Assembly (NCBI GenBank): GCA_023053545.1
Contig: JAKZAN010000004.1
Location: 1,178,001 to 1,242,000, forward strand
Source of the DNA: Lepidurus packardi
Taxonomy: Eukaryota > Arthropoda > Branchiopoda > Notostraca > Triopsidae
DNA length: 64,000 bases
Reading direction: 5' to 3'
The notes under the pieces are model-generated. The model saw only the letters and a program-made list of their open reading frames with translations. It was not told the origin of the DNA and did not search any database. Numbering within the stretch: position 1 is the first letter of the stretch; each line of letters starts with the position of its first letter. Positions 32,901 to 45,600 of this stretch are shown here, piece after piece. The position numbers were made by a program, and so were the translations under genes.

Positions 32901-33504
32901 TGAGGCAACGGCTGCACTGTATTCCGCTTGCGCCTTTTCTTTTTCCTTGACAGTAGCTCGGTATGTCTTCCCATCGATCACCCTAATTAAAATGACGTCC
33001 GTTAATAATACGGAACTTATTTTTAAAAATGATTTTACATAAGGAAAGACGAGATGAATGCAGTTTCGGGCAGAAGGACTTGAAAGAACACTTCTTGGGC
33101 CCGCGTGGCTGGATTTGCAACCCGATAAGAGAATTGAGTAGTAGCATAGCGCAATTGAACTAAGGATTCCACATGTACCGAGTACAAATCAGGCTTGTCG
33201 ACCGATACCGTTTGGCTAGCAAGCGCTATTCCTGCTTGCCTCTATAGAACAAAACATTCACCAGATCTAGTATTCCACTTTTTTCGTACACACAAAAAAT
33301 CTAAGAAACTTCGAAATAAAAGAGTTCTTTGCTGTTTTAATAATTTTTCAAATCGACCTAATTTCGGTTCTAAAGATAAAAGAAAGAAGTGAGAGTATTT
33401 ACCGCCGAACGCTCTCTTTTTTCTCGCCGTAGGATCCATGCAGGCTGAACCAGTGCAGCACACGCTGCACTCACGTACCAACTAACAAGTAATACCTTCC
33501 ACAT
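29985..33504 (-). CDS. ITIH-B: secreted VIT-VWA-clip protein, 11 exons, 886 aa
   Basis: Exons: 33504-33403, 33241-33039, 32982-32872, 32802-32558, 32500-32340, 32259-32059, 31907-31751, 31681-30897, 30814-30392, 30336-30158, 30078-29985. Every exon has the same length as in ITIH-A and the frame is open throughout. Same domains: signal peptide, RREKR, VIT, VWA with DISGS, linker with Thr run, and six-cysteine clip-like end (YWGQCC). Differences from ITIH-A are few, such as Val/Leu in the VIT region, Glu/Lys in exon 5, Met/Thr before the VWA, and several in the last 12 residues. Exon 8 protein sequence looks identical. It is the unit 2 partner of ITIH-A. Confidence 0.85.
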
Positions 33505-33545
33505 GGTTCACGTGTCTCTGTAATAAAAATCCAGTCGTCTCAGCC

Positions 33546-33552
33546 TTTTTAT
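33546..33552 (-). promoter_or_regulatory. TATA box of ITIH-B
   Basis: TATAAAA (minus strand), 42-48 bp upstream of the ATG at 33504. Confidence 0.65.
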
Positions 33553-34571
33553 ACGTTGAGGAAGTGTTTGAAAGGTTCAGTACCCCTCTTTGTACAACGT
33601 ACTTGGCACATCTAACTTAGTATTCAAGGTTCAGTTCGAAGACGCAATAATACCCTTGAGCTGTTTTTCTTCCTTTTGTGTTGTGTGGAGGAAAACCCTA
33701 TCTGGCATTTCAACCATAACATAACAGAACGTCAATGGTATTCATATTACAGTAACCCCAGATTGTGCCACCCAATGAAACCCTGTCTGACGCTTATCTC
33801 CATCTGTGATCACGGACATTCAACTCTGGGTTTAAATTCTCGTCGATTCTTTTCTGACATCTGTTCAGAATCTTTCTATTGTTCTTTTTAATTTACTTAT
33901 TTTCTCATAGTATTTTACGACTGGTTTTGTGTTACGTGTTCATCACTTGGACAGTTTATGATTTGGGTAAAAAAATTGCCTTTATATATTTTGTTATAGT
34001 TATCTAGATACCGCATAGTTAACTATGATAATGTTCTGTAATATAAAAGTCGACAATTGAATCCAGTTAACTTCGATAATTAGCGCTTTTAAAGCTCCCG
34101 TCTACCTTAGCTTATTGATGGAAAACAGTCACAGATGGCACTGGTGTTTGTTATTATTTGCGAAAGTCTGGAAAGAAAGTTAAAAAAAAAAGAAAAAATA
34201 GATAGCTAATGGCCCGAACATTTCTACGCTTCTTTTGCTTCTGGATAATACAATTTGTCACGACGGTTTGGTGTAGCAGCACAATTTCCCAAATCAAATT
34301 GCAACAAGATTTCTCAAGAACTCTTTGTCGTATTTGAAAACAACGCATGCCATAACTAGTTTTCTGTTTTTTTACTACCAAGTACATAACTAACGGAAGT
34401 GTTCCTATAGTCCACGTATTTCATTTAGTTGAGAACTTAATTTGAAGGTTGCATACTGATTTATTGGGTTTTCGTGCTATATTTCGTATTTCATTTTTTG
34501 TTGTAAGAAGAAACACAAATTCGCAAAGAAGAAACGAAGAAACGAATTCGATTCGAAGAAACGCAAATTCA
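33553..34571. other. ITIH-B upstream region
   Basis: Non-coding. It matches the ITIH-A upstream region and contains the conserved ITIH block at about 33750-33860. Confidence 0.5.
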
Positions 34572-34660
34572 TTGTATCGTTCACGATTGTACCGTTCATG
34601 TGCTTGAATTCTACGTCGGTCAAGGCCGGAGAGGCGATATCGCGAAAAAACTGTCAAGTC
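34572..34660 (-). pseudogene. Small ITIH exon 8 fragment
   Basis: A remnant of about 90 bp matching the exon 8 segment with FKxxNGT. It is the unit 2 counterpart of the larger fragment at 13162-13566; a deletion removed the exon 10-11 part. Confidence 0.65.
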
Positions 34661-34864
34661 TGTCGTTATTTCCGCGTGTTTACGTTTGACTTGAACTGAG
34701 ATGAGTTACTTACGCTCGGAATAGAAAGTTAAGCTTGTTTAATTGTTTTTTAAATTGTGTATTTACTTGCATTTATAAAAGTTATGTTTAAGGCTTTACA
34801 AGTAAGAATTAGTTTAGTAAGTCTTTCTGAACATAGTGGGCGTAGGAACTGGAGCAGTAGGACC

Positions 34865-35454
34865 CTAGTACCTCGGAGCGTCGTACTTAGGAACTTCAAC
34901 TCGTGGAGTTTCGTACTTGGGAGCGGCGTAAACTGTCATACTAGGAGCAGCGTAAGCAGCGCCACCATACAATTGCTCGTGGGTGAGTCTAGGGAGAGTA
35001 GGGAGCATAGCAGCAATTTCAGCCGGAATGGGAGGAGGAGTGGGTAAATGGCTTCCTGAAGGCTGGAATCCGTTCTCGTCAGCAACCCAAGACGTGGAGA
35101 TCTGCTGGCCATCAGGTGCTACATATTGGCTGGATCCTTGGTTGACAGTGCCGACTCCCGTACCCATTTGCTTTTGATGCTGGCTTTCGTCTCGGGCGAT
35201 GGAATCGGAACTCGTGAAACTATCAAACGTTGGATAATTTGGTAAAAGAAAAGACACACGAAGTGAATTAGTAACAGTTACCTAAACCTAGAGCTACCGT
35301 CCTCGTTACGGATATCAGACTCGCTCAGGATGGTAGCCATTTGTCCTCCGGTTTGACCGGCCCCGTAAGAGATGGCGCCGGTTTGAACGGGACTGTAAGG
35401 TATGGTTCCAGCCGCAGCTACAGCTAGAAAGGCAGCGATAACGAAGAACTTCAT
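34865..35454 (-). CDS. RR-1 cuticle protein CP2, two exons, 175 aa, early stop
   Basis: Exon 1 is 35454-35282 and exon 2 is 35219-34865. Signal peptide MKFFVIAAFLAVAAAG, RR-1 chitin-binding core ([30 protein letters not shown]), then GGAAYAAPS and KYETP/KYDAP repeats ending PRY. As in CP1 the frame closes at TAG where CP3 and CP4 have Gln, and the next 17 codons read a family-like tail ending RKTY before TAA. Likely a secreted procuticle component. The stop shared with CP1 shows it predates the segmental duplication. Confidence 0.85.
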
Positions 35455-35540
35455 CTTGACTCTGTAGTACTGGCAGTGAACGAGCTGGTTCTTGGAAGGA
35501 TGCAAGTGTTGAAGTGAAGTTTCCCTTTCGCTACAATTCG

Positions 35541-35547
35541 TTTTATA
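35541..35547 (-). promoter_or_regulatory. TATA box of CP2
   Basis: TATAAAA on the minus strand, about 87 bp upstream of the CP2 start codon, same placement as CP1. Confidence 0.6.
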
Positions 35548-36375
35548 CTTCACTGTAGAAAACGTTTTCCCGTTATCCGGAAGGCTTACACTCCTTTCCT
35601 TGTTAGTAAGACCCTTTCCATTCCAAACGAGGTCAAGGACAGGCTTGTGAAGCTCCACAATATTTAGAAGATCATTATCTCTTTAGGTCGAATTACTTTC
35701 GATTTCGAAAACCAATCGATCTCAACTCATCATCATCCAAAGCATTGGTAGAATACCTGCTTTTGATTTTATCGTGAAACTAAGGTCGATGACTAACGAA
35801 GCCTAACGAAGCAAAACGTCCATAGCTAATGGAGAAAGCGAAACTTGACCTCCTGAATCTTAAGTACTGAATTATTTTTCGCGCTTCTTTGAAGTGGATG
35901 TCAAAGAGTCCGAGATAAGACTTTTAACGTCGTCGTTCTCGTTTGTTATGCTTTTTTATTTATTTTTTAGTTATGTTACTTCCTTAGATATTCTTTTTCT
36001 CTTTCCTTACTTAGTTATTTGGAAATTAGATTTGCAAGCTATATTTGGAGCATATAATCCAAGTTTTACACTAACGCTTTGTACAAATCCTGTACCTGTA
36101 AGTATAGAATAAGGTAGCTTGAAGGTTAGACTTATATGGTTACTCCTTTTTCATGGTTGTAGTTCTTTTTTATTGATTTATCGAGTCCGTCTTTTTGATG
36201 TTGGTACCTAGCAAGTCTGTGTTCATTTTCGCATGTTTATGTTCGACGTGAATTCAAGTAGAACTTGTTTACGCTCAGAATGGAAGGTTGGACAATTTGT
36301 GTTTGATTTTTAAAATTGTTTATTTTCTTTCATGTATAAAGCATATATTGTAGTCATACTCGAGGAATAATTAGT

Positions 36376-37021
36376 TTAGTATGTCTTCTTGTAAATGGTG
36401 GGCGCAGGCACCGGAGCAGTGGGAACCTGGTACTTGGGAGCTTCGTATTTAGGAACTACAACTCGTGGAGTTTCGTACTTGGGAGCAGCATAGGCTGTCA
36501 TACCAGGAGCAGCATAAGCAGCACCACCATACAGTTGTTCGTGGGTGAGTCTAGGGAGAGTAGGGAGCATGGCAGCAATCTCGGCCGGAATGGGAGGAGG
36601 AGTGGGCAAGTGTTCTCCTGTTGGACGGAATCCGTTCTCGTCGGAAATCCAGGACATGGAGATCTGTTGGCCGTCAGGTGCTACGTATTGGGTCGATCCT
36701 TGGTTGACAGTGCCGACTCCCGTACCGATTTGCTTTTGGTGCTGCTTTTCTTCTCGGTTAATGGAATCAGAGCTGGCGTAACTGTCGAACAATATTACCA
36801 GAATATTTACCAGAAGCTTTTAAAAAGATTAGAAATTGCACTAGTTACCTAAAGCTAGAGCTGCCGTCCTCGTTGCGGGTATCGGATTCGCTCAAAATGG
36901 TAGCGTGCACGGCTTCTCTATTACCGGTGCCGTAAGACATGGCTTCGGTGTGAGCGGAACCGTAAGGGATGGTTCCAGCTGCAGCAGCTGCTAAGAGGGC
37001 GGCAAGAATGAAAAACTTCAT
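36376..37021 (-). CDS. RR-1 cuticle protein CP3, two exons, 192 aa
   Basis: Exon 1 is 37021-36849 (signal peptide [16 protein letters not shown]). Exon 2 is 36781-36376. The RR-1 region reads [20 protein letters not shown] and [12 protein letters not shown], followed by Ala/Tyr/Pro-rich repeats ([18 protein letters not shown]) and the full-length end IYKKTY. Expected to be secreted and to bind chitin. Its unit 1 partner (14656-14889) has lost exon 2, so this is the only intact copy here. Confidence 0.88.
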
Positions 37022-37106
37022 GTTTAATCGGTACTTCTAGCAGTGGAAGAGCTGGTTGGTGGAAGGATGCAAGTGTTGGACTGAAGTTTATCATCCATTG
37101 CAGTCC

Positions 37107-37113
37107 TTATATA
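37107..37113 (-). promoter_or_regulatory. TATA box of CP3
   Basis: TATATAA on the minus strand, about 86 bp upstream of the CP3 start codon. Confidence 0.6.
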
Positions 37114-37528
37114 CTTGACTTTAGAATCACATATGTACTGACGGGAGGGGTTAACCCTTTCGTTGTTGGTAAAACCTTTCCCTTTCAAACGAGCCCAAGG
37201 ACAAACTTTTAAACCCTCACAATATTTGGTAGATCATTATGTATTTGGGTCGAAGTACTTTCTCCACACGAAAAGACAAACGATCTCAGGTCATCGTCAT
37301 CCCACGCGTTGGTTCAACACTGCTTTTAGCTTGGTCATGACACGAAACAAGGTCTGGGCATGAAAAACGACCATAGCTAATCCATAACGTGCACAGCGTA
37401 ATTACGTGAAACGTCACCTATATTATATTATATACTGAATTTATTTGTGCGCTTATTTAAAGTGGATATCGAAGTGTCCGATATAATAATATTTAAGTAG
37501 TGTTTTTCATATTTCTTGTGCTTTAATA

Positions 37529-37714
37529 AAGTGATTTTCAAACTTTTTCGTTTGGGCGCACTAACCCCAACTGTATCCCCAATCCGCCGCGGAGCCCCCC
37601 AGAACATAGGCCTATCTAAAGCTGCAGTGCGCAGATTATAGGCATCTTTACCGGCGCCCCTACTAGCCCATTGCGGGGCACCAGGAGCCGCGGCTCTCAG
37701 TTTGAGAATCGCTG
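37529..37714. mobile_element. hAT-type MITE, unit 2 copy (186 bp)
   Basis: Flanked by CTTTAATA (37521-37528 and 37715-37722). Ends AGTGATTTTCAAACT and CAGCGATTCTCAAACT are inverted repeats. More complete than the unit 1 copy at 15400-15572. No ORF. Confidence 0.8.
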
Positions 37715-38103
37715 CTTTAATATGTATTATTTGGTCGTAAGTTATATTAGTTGACTATTTCTTTCTCTTTACTTTGTTACATTCCGTGCCGGAGCTTACA
37801 TTTAGAAAGTTAAAATCTGCAAGCTATATTTGGAGCATAGTCCAAATTGCGCACTCGTACTTTGTACTGCCTATAGAGATCGCCGGTTAAAGATTTGACC
37901 TTTATGGTCGTATTTCCCTTTATTGATTTACCGAGTCCATCCTTATGGTGTTGGACCTAACAAATCTATCTTCATTTTCGCATGTTTACGTTTCATTTAC
38001 GAAGGGAAGTTTGAGTAAATCCAGTTTGATGTTTTAAAGCTTGTATTTACTTCCATGTATAAAAGTTATAATTATGGCATATTAGAGTAAGAATTAGTTT
38101 AGT

Positions 38104-38227
38104 AAGTCTTTCAGTACGTGGTGGGCGCAGGAACTGGAGTAGTGGGAACCTGACAGTTGGGAGGTTCATATTTTGGCATTATATTTCTGGGAGCAACGTA
38201 TTTCGGAACTTCGTACTTAGGAACTTT
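38104..38227 (-). pseudogene. Cuticle protein exon 2 tail fragment
   Basis: Matches the end of the fragment at 15989-16223 (KYEPP, PTTPVPAPTTY, then TGA, KTY and TAA). It stops abruptly at about 38227. It is a remnant lying between CP3 and CP4. Confidence 0.7.
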
Positions 38228-38329
38228 ATTAAAAACGGAGTAATTACGTACTTTTAATTTGATTTTTAAAGAAAAAAGAGCTTTATATTTTTCATAGAAA
38301 TTGATACAGCATTTAGCTTAGTAAGCAAA

Positions 38330-39019
38330 TTAGTAAGTCTTTCTGTAGTTGGTGTGCGTAGGAACTGGAGCAACAGGGACCTGGTACCTGGGAGTTTCAT
38401 ATTTGGGCATTTCGATTCTCGGAGCGACGTACTTGGGAGCTTCGTACTTAGGAACTTCAACTCGTGGAGTTTCGTATTTAGGAGCGGCATAGCCTGGCAT
38501 GCTAGGAGCAACATAAGCAGCCCCGCCGTACAATTCTTGGTGAGAAAGTTTGGGAAGAGTAGGGAGCATGGCAGCAATTTCAGCTGGAATGGGAGGAGGA
38601 GTGGGTAAATGGCTTCCTGAAGGCTGGAATCCGTTCTCGTCAGCAACCCAGGACAAGGAGATTTGTTGGCCGTCAGGTGCCATATATTGGGTCGATCCTT
38701 GGTTGGCAGTACCGGCTCCCGTACCCATTTGCTTTATATTCTGCCTTTCTTCTCGTGCGATGGAATCGGAACTTGTGAAGCTATTTAACGTAGAATCATT
38801 TAATAAAACAATGAGAAAATCTTGAGCTTGTAACAGTTACCTGAAGCTGGAACTACCGTCCTCGTTGCGGACGTCAGTCTCGCTCAGGATGGTAGCCATT
38901 GGGGCTCCGGATTGACCGGCGCCGTACGAGATGGCTCCGGTTTGAGCGGAACCGTAACCGTAAGGCATGGTTGCAGCTGCAGCCGCAGCTAAGAAGGCAG
39001 CGAGAATGAAGAACTTCAT
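38330..39019 (-). CDS. RR-1 cuticle protein CP4, two exons, 209 aa
   Basis: Exon 1 is 39019-38841 (signal peptide [16 protein letters not shown]). Exon 2 is 38780-38330. RR-1 chitin-binding core with [20 protein letters not shown] and [12 protein letters not shown]. The C-terminal half is the longest repeat array of the cluster, with alternating [24 protein letters not shown] and YQVP units, ending NYRKTY. Probably an extracellular matrix protein of the procuticle. No intact unit 1 partner is present; only the fragment at 15989-16223 resembles it. Confidence 0.88.
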
Positions 39020-39104
39020 GTTGGCTCGAGTACTTTTGGCGGGAATGAGCTGGTTGATCGAGAGATGCGAATGTTGAACTGATTTCCCTTTTGGGTTGCA
39101 AGCC

Positions 39105-39111
39105 TTTTATA
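39105..39111 (-). promoter_or_regulatory. TATA box of CP4
   Basis: TATAAAA on the minus strand, about 86 bp upstream of the CP4 start codon. Confidence 0.6.
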
Positions 39112-39573
39112 CAAAACGTAGCTTCCAGGTTAGCCCCACCCAGCAGCCATAACAAATATCCGTAGATAATGATGTTGTTTATGGACTTTCGCTTTCTCGA
39201 CCGACCTAGTTTTCCAAAACGACCTAGGATGGAAATGGATCCTCGTTGGGGCGGACAGATGCGGTGGTCCTATATGGCAGGATGGGTCTCCTTTCAGTTA
39301 TAACGTTTTCAAGGGCATTGGGGAAGAGTCTTTACTCGGCGAAAATATACATATTTGGTCTATGGCATTGGGTTTTATGTCCCATTGCGACTTGCGAGTA
39401 ACTACCACACAGGGAGGGTCATATGGTCCTTAAGTACATTGTCATGTTAAGCTTAGTACGTTTTTTTAAACCTTACTAACACAAGAAAAGGCTAAATTAA
39501 TTCCTTTGTGTATTAACAACATTATTAAGCATTTATTGCCATCAAGGGCGGTTGTCTGGAAGCTGCGAAAGTA

Positions 39574-40641
39574 TTACGGTATTTCATGTTTGCCAACGTC
39601 GCTTTTGTCGCAACCGTCTGTCTCACAGTTTAGCAACGATGAACCTATACAGCCGGTAAGATTGCACAAGTCGATTTCCCTGAACGTGGGAAGGTTTACT
39701 GCATTCCAGTAATACGGTGCATTGTCATTCATCCAGGCGGGAGCGTTCTCATCACGGCGTAACCACACCAAATTACTCCATGTATTCATGTGTTTATCGT
39801 CGGGTCCTTTTCATGCAATTCATTTCATAAAGCTTATAACTCAGGTTCTAATTAAATTTACCGGGATTCCGGGCATCTTCGTAATAACAGCAGTTATCAA
39901 GACCTCCATCATCATGGTACATTCCGTGCCGGAGCTTACCCATGTATGCAATAGGATGGGTTCCGTTGAACGCAGAATAACGTCCAGGACGACGTGTGTA
40001 CCAACCCTCGAATTGGTATAAGATCACGTTATCCAAGATCTCTCCTTCGATTGCCTATTCGACAACTTGTAGTAATTCGTAGCTCAATATGGCACATTGC
40101 TAGTATAGTACCTTAACGTCGTACCGAGCCCAGCTAACTTCGTCTCCCTTAGATCCGAGTGGACAATCGGCTGTTAATCCGAAGAATAACCAATACGATA
40201 AGTAGAGATTGTCACCGCATTGCTGTGCCATGTAATAGGCCGGAACAGCATCTTGGAGTATTGAAGCGTAATCCAAATTGCATACCTTTAAGGAGATTGT
40301 TGCAAGATTTAACGTCAGGGTTTTGTAACCGAGAGACAAGAAGCAGAATTATCTCTTTACTTTGCCATAATCTCCTCCACGGCGAAGCTCGTAATACTCT
40401 TGCGCGCTACTCGGCAAGCATTCCCCAAATGTATTACCTTGCTTTTGATCGAAACGTATCCTTGGTGCAAATTTCAAGGCTTTTTCATGAAACGGGCTCA
40501 CTTCGTCAGCAAGTGTGACTGCAAATATTTTAATGGAAATAAAATTACGTTAATGAGATGATCCCTTCAACCCAATGGCTTACCTGCGCACAAGAGTAAG
40601 AAAGAACTTAAGCGAAGCACAACGTTTACACTCGGATCCAT
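39574..40641 (-). CDS. Secreted protein of unknown function, five exons, 271 aa
   Basis: Exons 40641-40584, 40518-40361, 40285-40112, 40054-39862 and 39806-39574, all GT-AG, give one 272-codon frame. A hydrophobic signal peptide (about 1-23) is followed by a domain with paired Cys residues: QQCGDNLYLSYWLFFGL, GSKGDEVSWARYDVK, HPIAYMGKLRHGMYHDDGG, CCYYED, and a Cys-containing tail (CNLTGCIG). The Gly-Asp-Glu-x-x-x-W and His-Pro-x-x-Tyr-x-x-x-x-x-x-His pattern is loosely reminiscent of Vps62-like domains, by eye only. I do not recognise the gene. A broken copy (16465-16889) shows it belonged to the duplicated segment. Confidence 0.75.
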
Positions 40642-41375
40642 TTTCGCTGATGTATTGACTGACTACAGTTATCATTTCATTTATTTGGGTTTAGCTGTTA
40701 TCTAATGTGGGAACCAAACACGTGCTAGGATGTTTTCTTTTAGAGATTGTTTCCACAATATGAAGAAGAATTGCGACACAAACAAATTCTTGATTATTTT
40801 TTTACTTCGATCTGGGGAAAATCCATGCTGGTATCGGCATTGTTATAATCCCCTTTTCCAGACTTCCAAGTTTTGATTTCGTCACAGACGTCTAATGTCC
40901 ACGATATTAAAGATAAGATAAGAATAGTGTAAACAATTTTTTTTACTAGCTATAGAACTGTTTACTCTTGTAAGAAATACGATCAGTCACAAATCTTTGT
41001 AAAGGTACATTTTAAATCAAATTAAATTTTAACTGTAATCCAATTTAAGAACTTGTAAGAGTATTAGTAATATTACTATTTTAGTACGATATTCCTAATT
41101 AAAATCACCAATTGGAACACCTTAAAGTTTGTATTAGAATTTTTAGAGTCACAAAGTAAAGGTTTATAATTACAATACTTGTTATACAACTTAATTGCAG
41201 AGTTTGCAATTGCGTTCAATCCCAATCATTTTACTTTTTAATTTAATTTTTAAAAAATAATCAGAACAATTGTACAGTGAAAAAAAGAAATTTGTTCAAT
41301 AATTTTTAAGATTTATTCTAAAAAAAAGAAACGACTTTACACATTTTCTTATAGTTATGACTGTGCAGTTTACTA
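40642..41375. other. Intergenic, AT-rich
   Basis: No exon, repeat pair or transposon end recognised. Confidence 0.4.
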
Positions 41376-41841
41376 GGACTGTGTTCCCACTGTTAGAGTA
41401 ATCCGGGTTGGCCTAGCACGCGTTTCCATTGGTACATAAAATAAGTAACCGGGTTAGGATTGGTATCGACTTTAACCATAGATTGATACTGGAAATCGTT
41501 TAATCGGACTGTACTACCTAAAATCATTCTAGAAATGTGTAAATAACAACAATTGAAACCCAACAACAACACAAGGAGAAACAGCCTCAGGAGATTTGTT
41601 ATGGACAAAAACGTTACGTTTCTTTTCGTTTACAAGCTAACATGGAGCTTTTTATCAAACCGTCGCAGTAATATTCGTCCAATATTACCTAATAACCTCG
41701 TCTCTTCTGTTCCCCAATTTGATCTCTTTTCCTTGGAATCAGCCATAGCTTTCTAAACAACAACGATTAATTTAGTTATAGTTTCTCAGTAAGAAACACT
41801 TTTTACTTGTACTGTTTTTATTCTACAAAACTGAGGCGAAA
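41376..41841. mobile_element. Harbinger-type derivative, unit 2 copy, right end lost
   Basis: Nearly identical to 17745-18209, including the start GGACTGTGTTCCCACTG and the truncated SANT ORF. It breaks off at about 41841, where sequence homologous to 28412 onward begins. A deletion removed the right third and neighbouring DNA. Confidence 0.75.
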
Positions 41842-42665
41842 TAATAATCCAAATAAGAGTTTCTGACTTTACGTACTGCAAATTTCTATATGGTTCCTGT
41901 GCTTATTTGAAAAGTATTAATCGTATCAACCGCAAACGCAACCGACCAGCCTGTTCAGTTTTGAAGTTACCATAACATCATCTGCGCACTAACAAGCGCT
42001 TTTAAGGCTCGTGTTTCCCTTAAATGATTGACGCTAAAATCACACAGACGGCACTGTTTGTTGATGTTGTTTTGCGCAACATGTTCACCAGTTAAAAACT
42101 CGGGGGTCAAAACTGACACTAGTGTGTCATATTGTTACAAAACGTTCTCCGGAAAAAGAATGGCAAACCGGTGTCATTCGAGTTAAAAATTGGTAGTTGG
42201 ATTGGAAATTATTTAGGTTAGGTTAGGTTAAAACTTGTATTTTCTTTCACTCCATTAGTTGAAAAAATTCATTGTTCAAAAAGTGACACAAAAATGTCAG
42301 TTTCGATAGTGTGATACATTACACCCGTTTGTCACAGAATCTAGCGAACGTGGTTTTGTGAAAGCCTTGAGTAAGAATGCAAAAATTAATAGTTAGATAG
42401 CTAATGGCTCGCGGATTTTGTGCTTTTTGTAAAGTGCGTGCTTTTTCCTTTCATACTGTACTTAGCCCATGTTAAAAAAAAACAACTAAAAAACTAGAAA
42501 GCTGAGCTATAGGGAGCATTATACATAATTTCTTGCTTTTAAGTGAAACAAAACGGTATTCGGTATAACATGTCTTAAAGACAAAAACAATAACTTAGAT
42601 ATAAAATAATGCTTAGAAATGTATATGTTGAGGTATGGAATGAATTGGCGAGTTAACATAAGCGC

Positions 42666-45600
42666 TCAGGGCGTGGCTTCTGCAGTCCCAGGCTGTGTAA
42701 CTGGCGGCAGTTCTACGTGATCTGATACTTGATACTTTGCGCAGCAATGCCCCCAATATCTTTACATAAATAATAAAAAAAAAAAGTTAGGTTGAAATGG
42801 AACTCAAAACTAAAACAAAGTCAGTGGGGAAAACATACAGTTGTCTATCTGCACACATGCGCTGTTCCTCTTCTTTTGTTAAAACGAGTGATTGGACAAC
42901 TCTGGCAGTAAAGCTGTCGAAATTGGTCAAACAGCGCCAAGGTGCAACACAAATTTCAGTTACGTTCACTCGATGGTCGTCCAAATAGCTGCAGGCTTGG
43001 TCTTCAGTACTTAAAGGCTAAAAAAAAATTCTTTTAAAAAGCTTAACCTCTTATATTAAATTGCGAAAAATTAAACTATTTTTTTTACCCTGCTGAGGCC
43101 CACGAGTAACGTAAAGACCACGCCTTCTTTGGTAAATTCAACATGAGTTAGGTTCAAACGTCCTGGACCTAAATGCGGACGTTCCGCTCCAAAGCCACCT
43201 GACAGTCCTGAACCGCCTGCACTTGCTCCATTGAAGCTGACACAGCTTGGTGAAGTAAGTATATGAGCACCGGTAATTGCTGGTTTAATAATTGGTTTTG
43301 CGTCTGCGGCAGAGGTAGAGTTGGGTTTGATTACCAGGAGTGACGTCAGAGGCGTTACAAAACCGTACTAAAAATATACATAAAAATAAAAACAAAAGTT
43401 GGAATTGACAGGAATTTTAAAACACTAAACTAACACTAATACTACACTAAGCTAAACACTAAACTAGATACTAAAAATTTAAAAAAAATCAAAAAGTTGG
43501 AATTGGCAGGAATTTAAGTCTCGTTTACATCGAACAAGATTTTGTTTAGTTACCTTGAGTGAGAGTTCGAGTGCTTTCTTGTTATACGAAGGCTCACTTC
43601 CGTTCAACTCGGCTTTACGCAGAAGGTCCTTGATGGTCAAGTAGGACCATAACCGTTCCAGGAAATGAGAAGGCGATTTGGAGGTAAAGGGAGGGGCTTC
43701 GGGGACAAAAGCCGGAGTAGTAGTAGGAAACGGACGGGGACAGGGGTATGGGAATACCCCTATGGTTCCTACTGCTGCGGACTGTATGGTGTTTGGCCTG
43801 CACCTCCAACGTATAATACTTGACGTTTCAGAGTAGTGGCCCGAAGCGGACACACCTTGTACTGTGGCTAAAGGTAGGGCCAGGGCGTTGGCGTCTTTCA
43901 GTTTCCCTGCGACCACGAGTTCCCCGCCTTCGAAATACGTGGTGAGTGTGGGCAACGTAACGGACGTGACTGTACCGTTCGTGTACTTGAATTCCACGTC
44001 GGTCAAGGACGGAGAAGCGATATTTCGGAAAAACTCCCTGAACTGCAGAGCAGCGTCCGCGTCCTCGTAGATACGGCGCGCGAAGCCTTTGTTTTGCAGG
44101 GAAAGCTTTTTCAATAACTCAAAATCCGCTCCTGTGCCAAAGCCGAGCGAAAAGAGCGAGACCAAGCGGTCCGAGTCTTCTTTGCGGATGTTGACCAGGA
44201 TCTTGTCGACGTTGGTTTCGCCCGTGGTGGCTTCACCGTCGGTTAGGAAGACGATGAGTGGCGTGACTGGTTTGGTAGGAATGGCACGGAATTGATTCAC
44301 TAGTTTGATTCCGTCTAGTAAAGCTTCGTTAATGTTGGTACCTAAAAAAAAAATAAAAAATTGTTAACAAAACGACCCTTTTGTTAGTCTTGCTTTCATT
44401 GTACTAACCTGCTGTGACTTTTAAAGCATCCACCATGGATTTGATACGTTGTTTATTGGAAGCACAGGCAGGGTACACCAGGACTCCTGGGGCGACTTCC
44501 TTAGCCTCGGTGATAGTAGTATTGCTGGTACTAGCATTAGTAGGAGCATTTTTCAGATCCCAAATCTAAAAGAAAAATCCTTAAGTCTTAAAGTTACGCA
44601 ATATACCAACTTGAATTGTTGCAAGAAACCCTTGTTTACTAACGCATTAATAGCTATATATTTGAAATTTGTATAGTAACAAAAATTCATACAAGTAATG
44701 GAATTTTGTAAATTTGTTACTTACATTGGAGTAGTCGGAAAAGTCGATGACGGAGACGTAGTCTGTCTCTTGGATTTGTTCCAACATATAGTGCATGGCT
44801 TCTTTGGTTTGCTGCAGTTTTTTACCGCACATGGAGCCACTGACATCCAGAATGAAAACCACGTGTTTGGGGAAAGGCGTTTCTAATTTCGGCGCGAAGA
44901 AATGCACGAAAAAGCCATCAATCACCTGCTGAGCCATTGTTTTTAATTATAATTTCATGAAATCAAATGATTTTTCGACAAATATAGTATACACTTACGT
45001 GAACTACACCGCCATACTCTTCACTGGTGTTAAGCTTATACTTAACAACGAATCTGCGCAGACCGTCAAGGGAAACTTCTAACTGTTGCTCAGGGGTTGG
45101 ACGGTAGTCAATATGGACGTTCCCTGTCGAGACATTTTTGATTGTTGCAACGTCCTCAGCTGATGGGGTGAAAGAACAAAAAACGTAAGATTTCTTTTGG
45201 AGGGGGGGATTAAGCTTACGTAAATAATAGAGCTTGTGATCGTTGTTTCGGAGTTCTTTAAGTCGAATACCAGTTATAGACGGCGTTTCCATGATGTTAA
45301 CACGGACACTGACGTCTTTGACGATTTGCTTGAATTGAAGGTCGATAGCCAGTTCGTACTCAAAAGCACTAATCGGCAGCAATTCTTCGTAAGTCAAGTT
45401 GAAGATAGCTTTGCTACCCGCTTCCAAGTTGACTGATACCTCGAACTTGTTCGAATCTCTGGCACTGCAACGATAAAGAGTTTTTTTGTGTTAAAGTAAC
45501 AAATTAAATTGACTGCTCACCAAGCTTTACCGTGTTATAACTTGCGCCGCACTTTGCCCTGAGGCGACTGCTTCACTGTATTGAGCTTGCGCCTTTTCTT

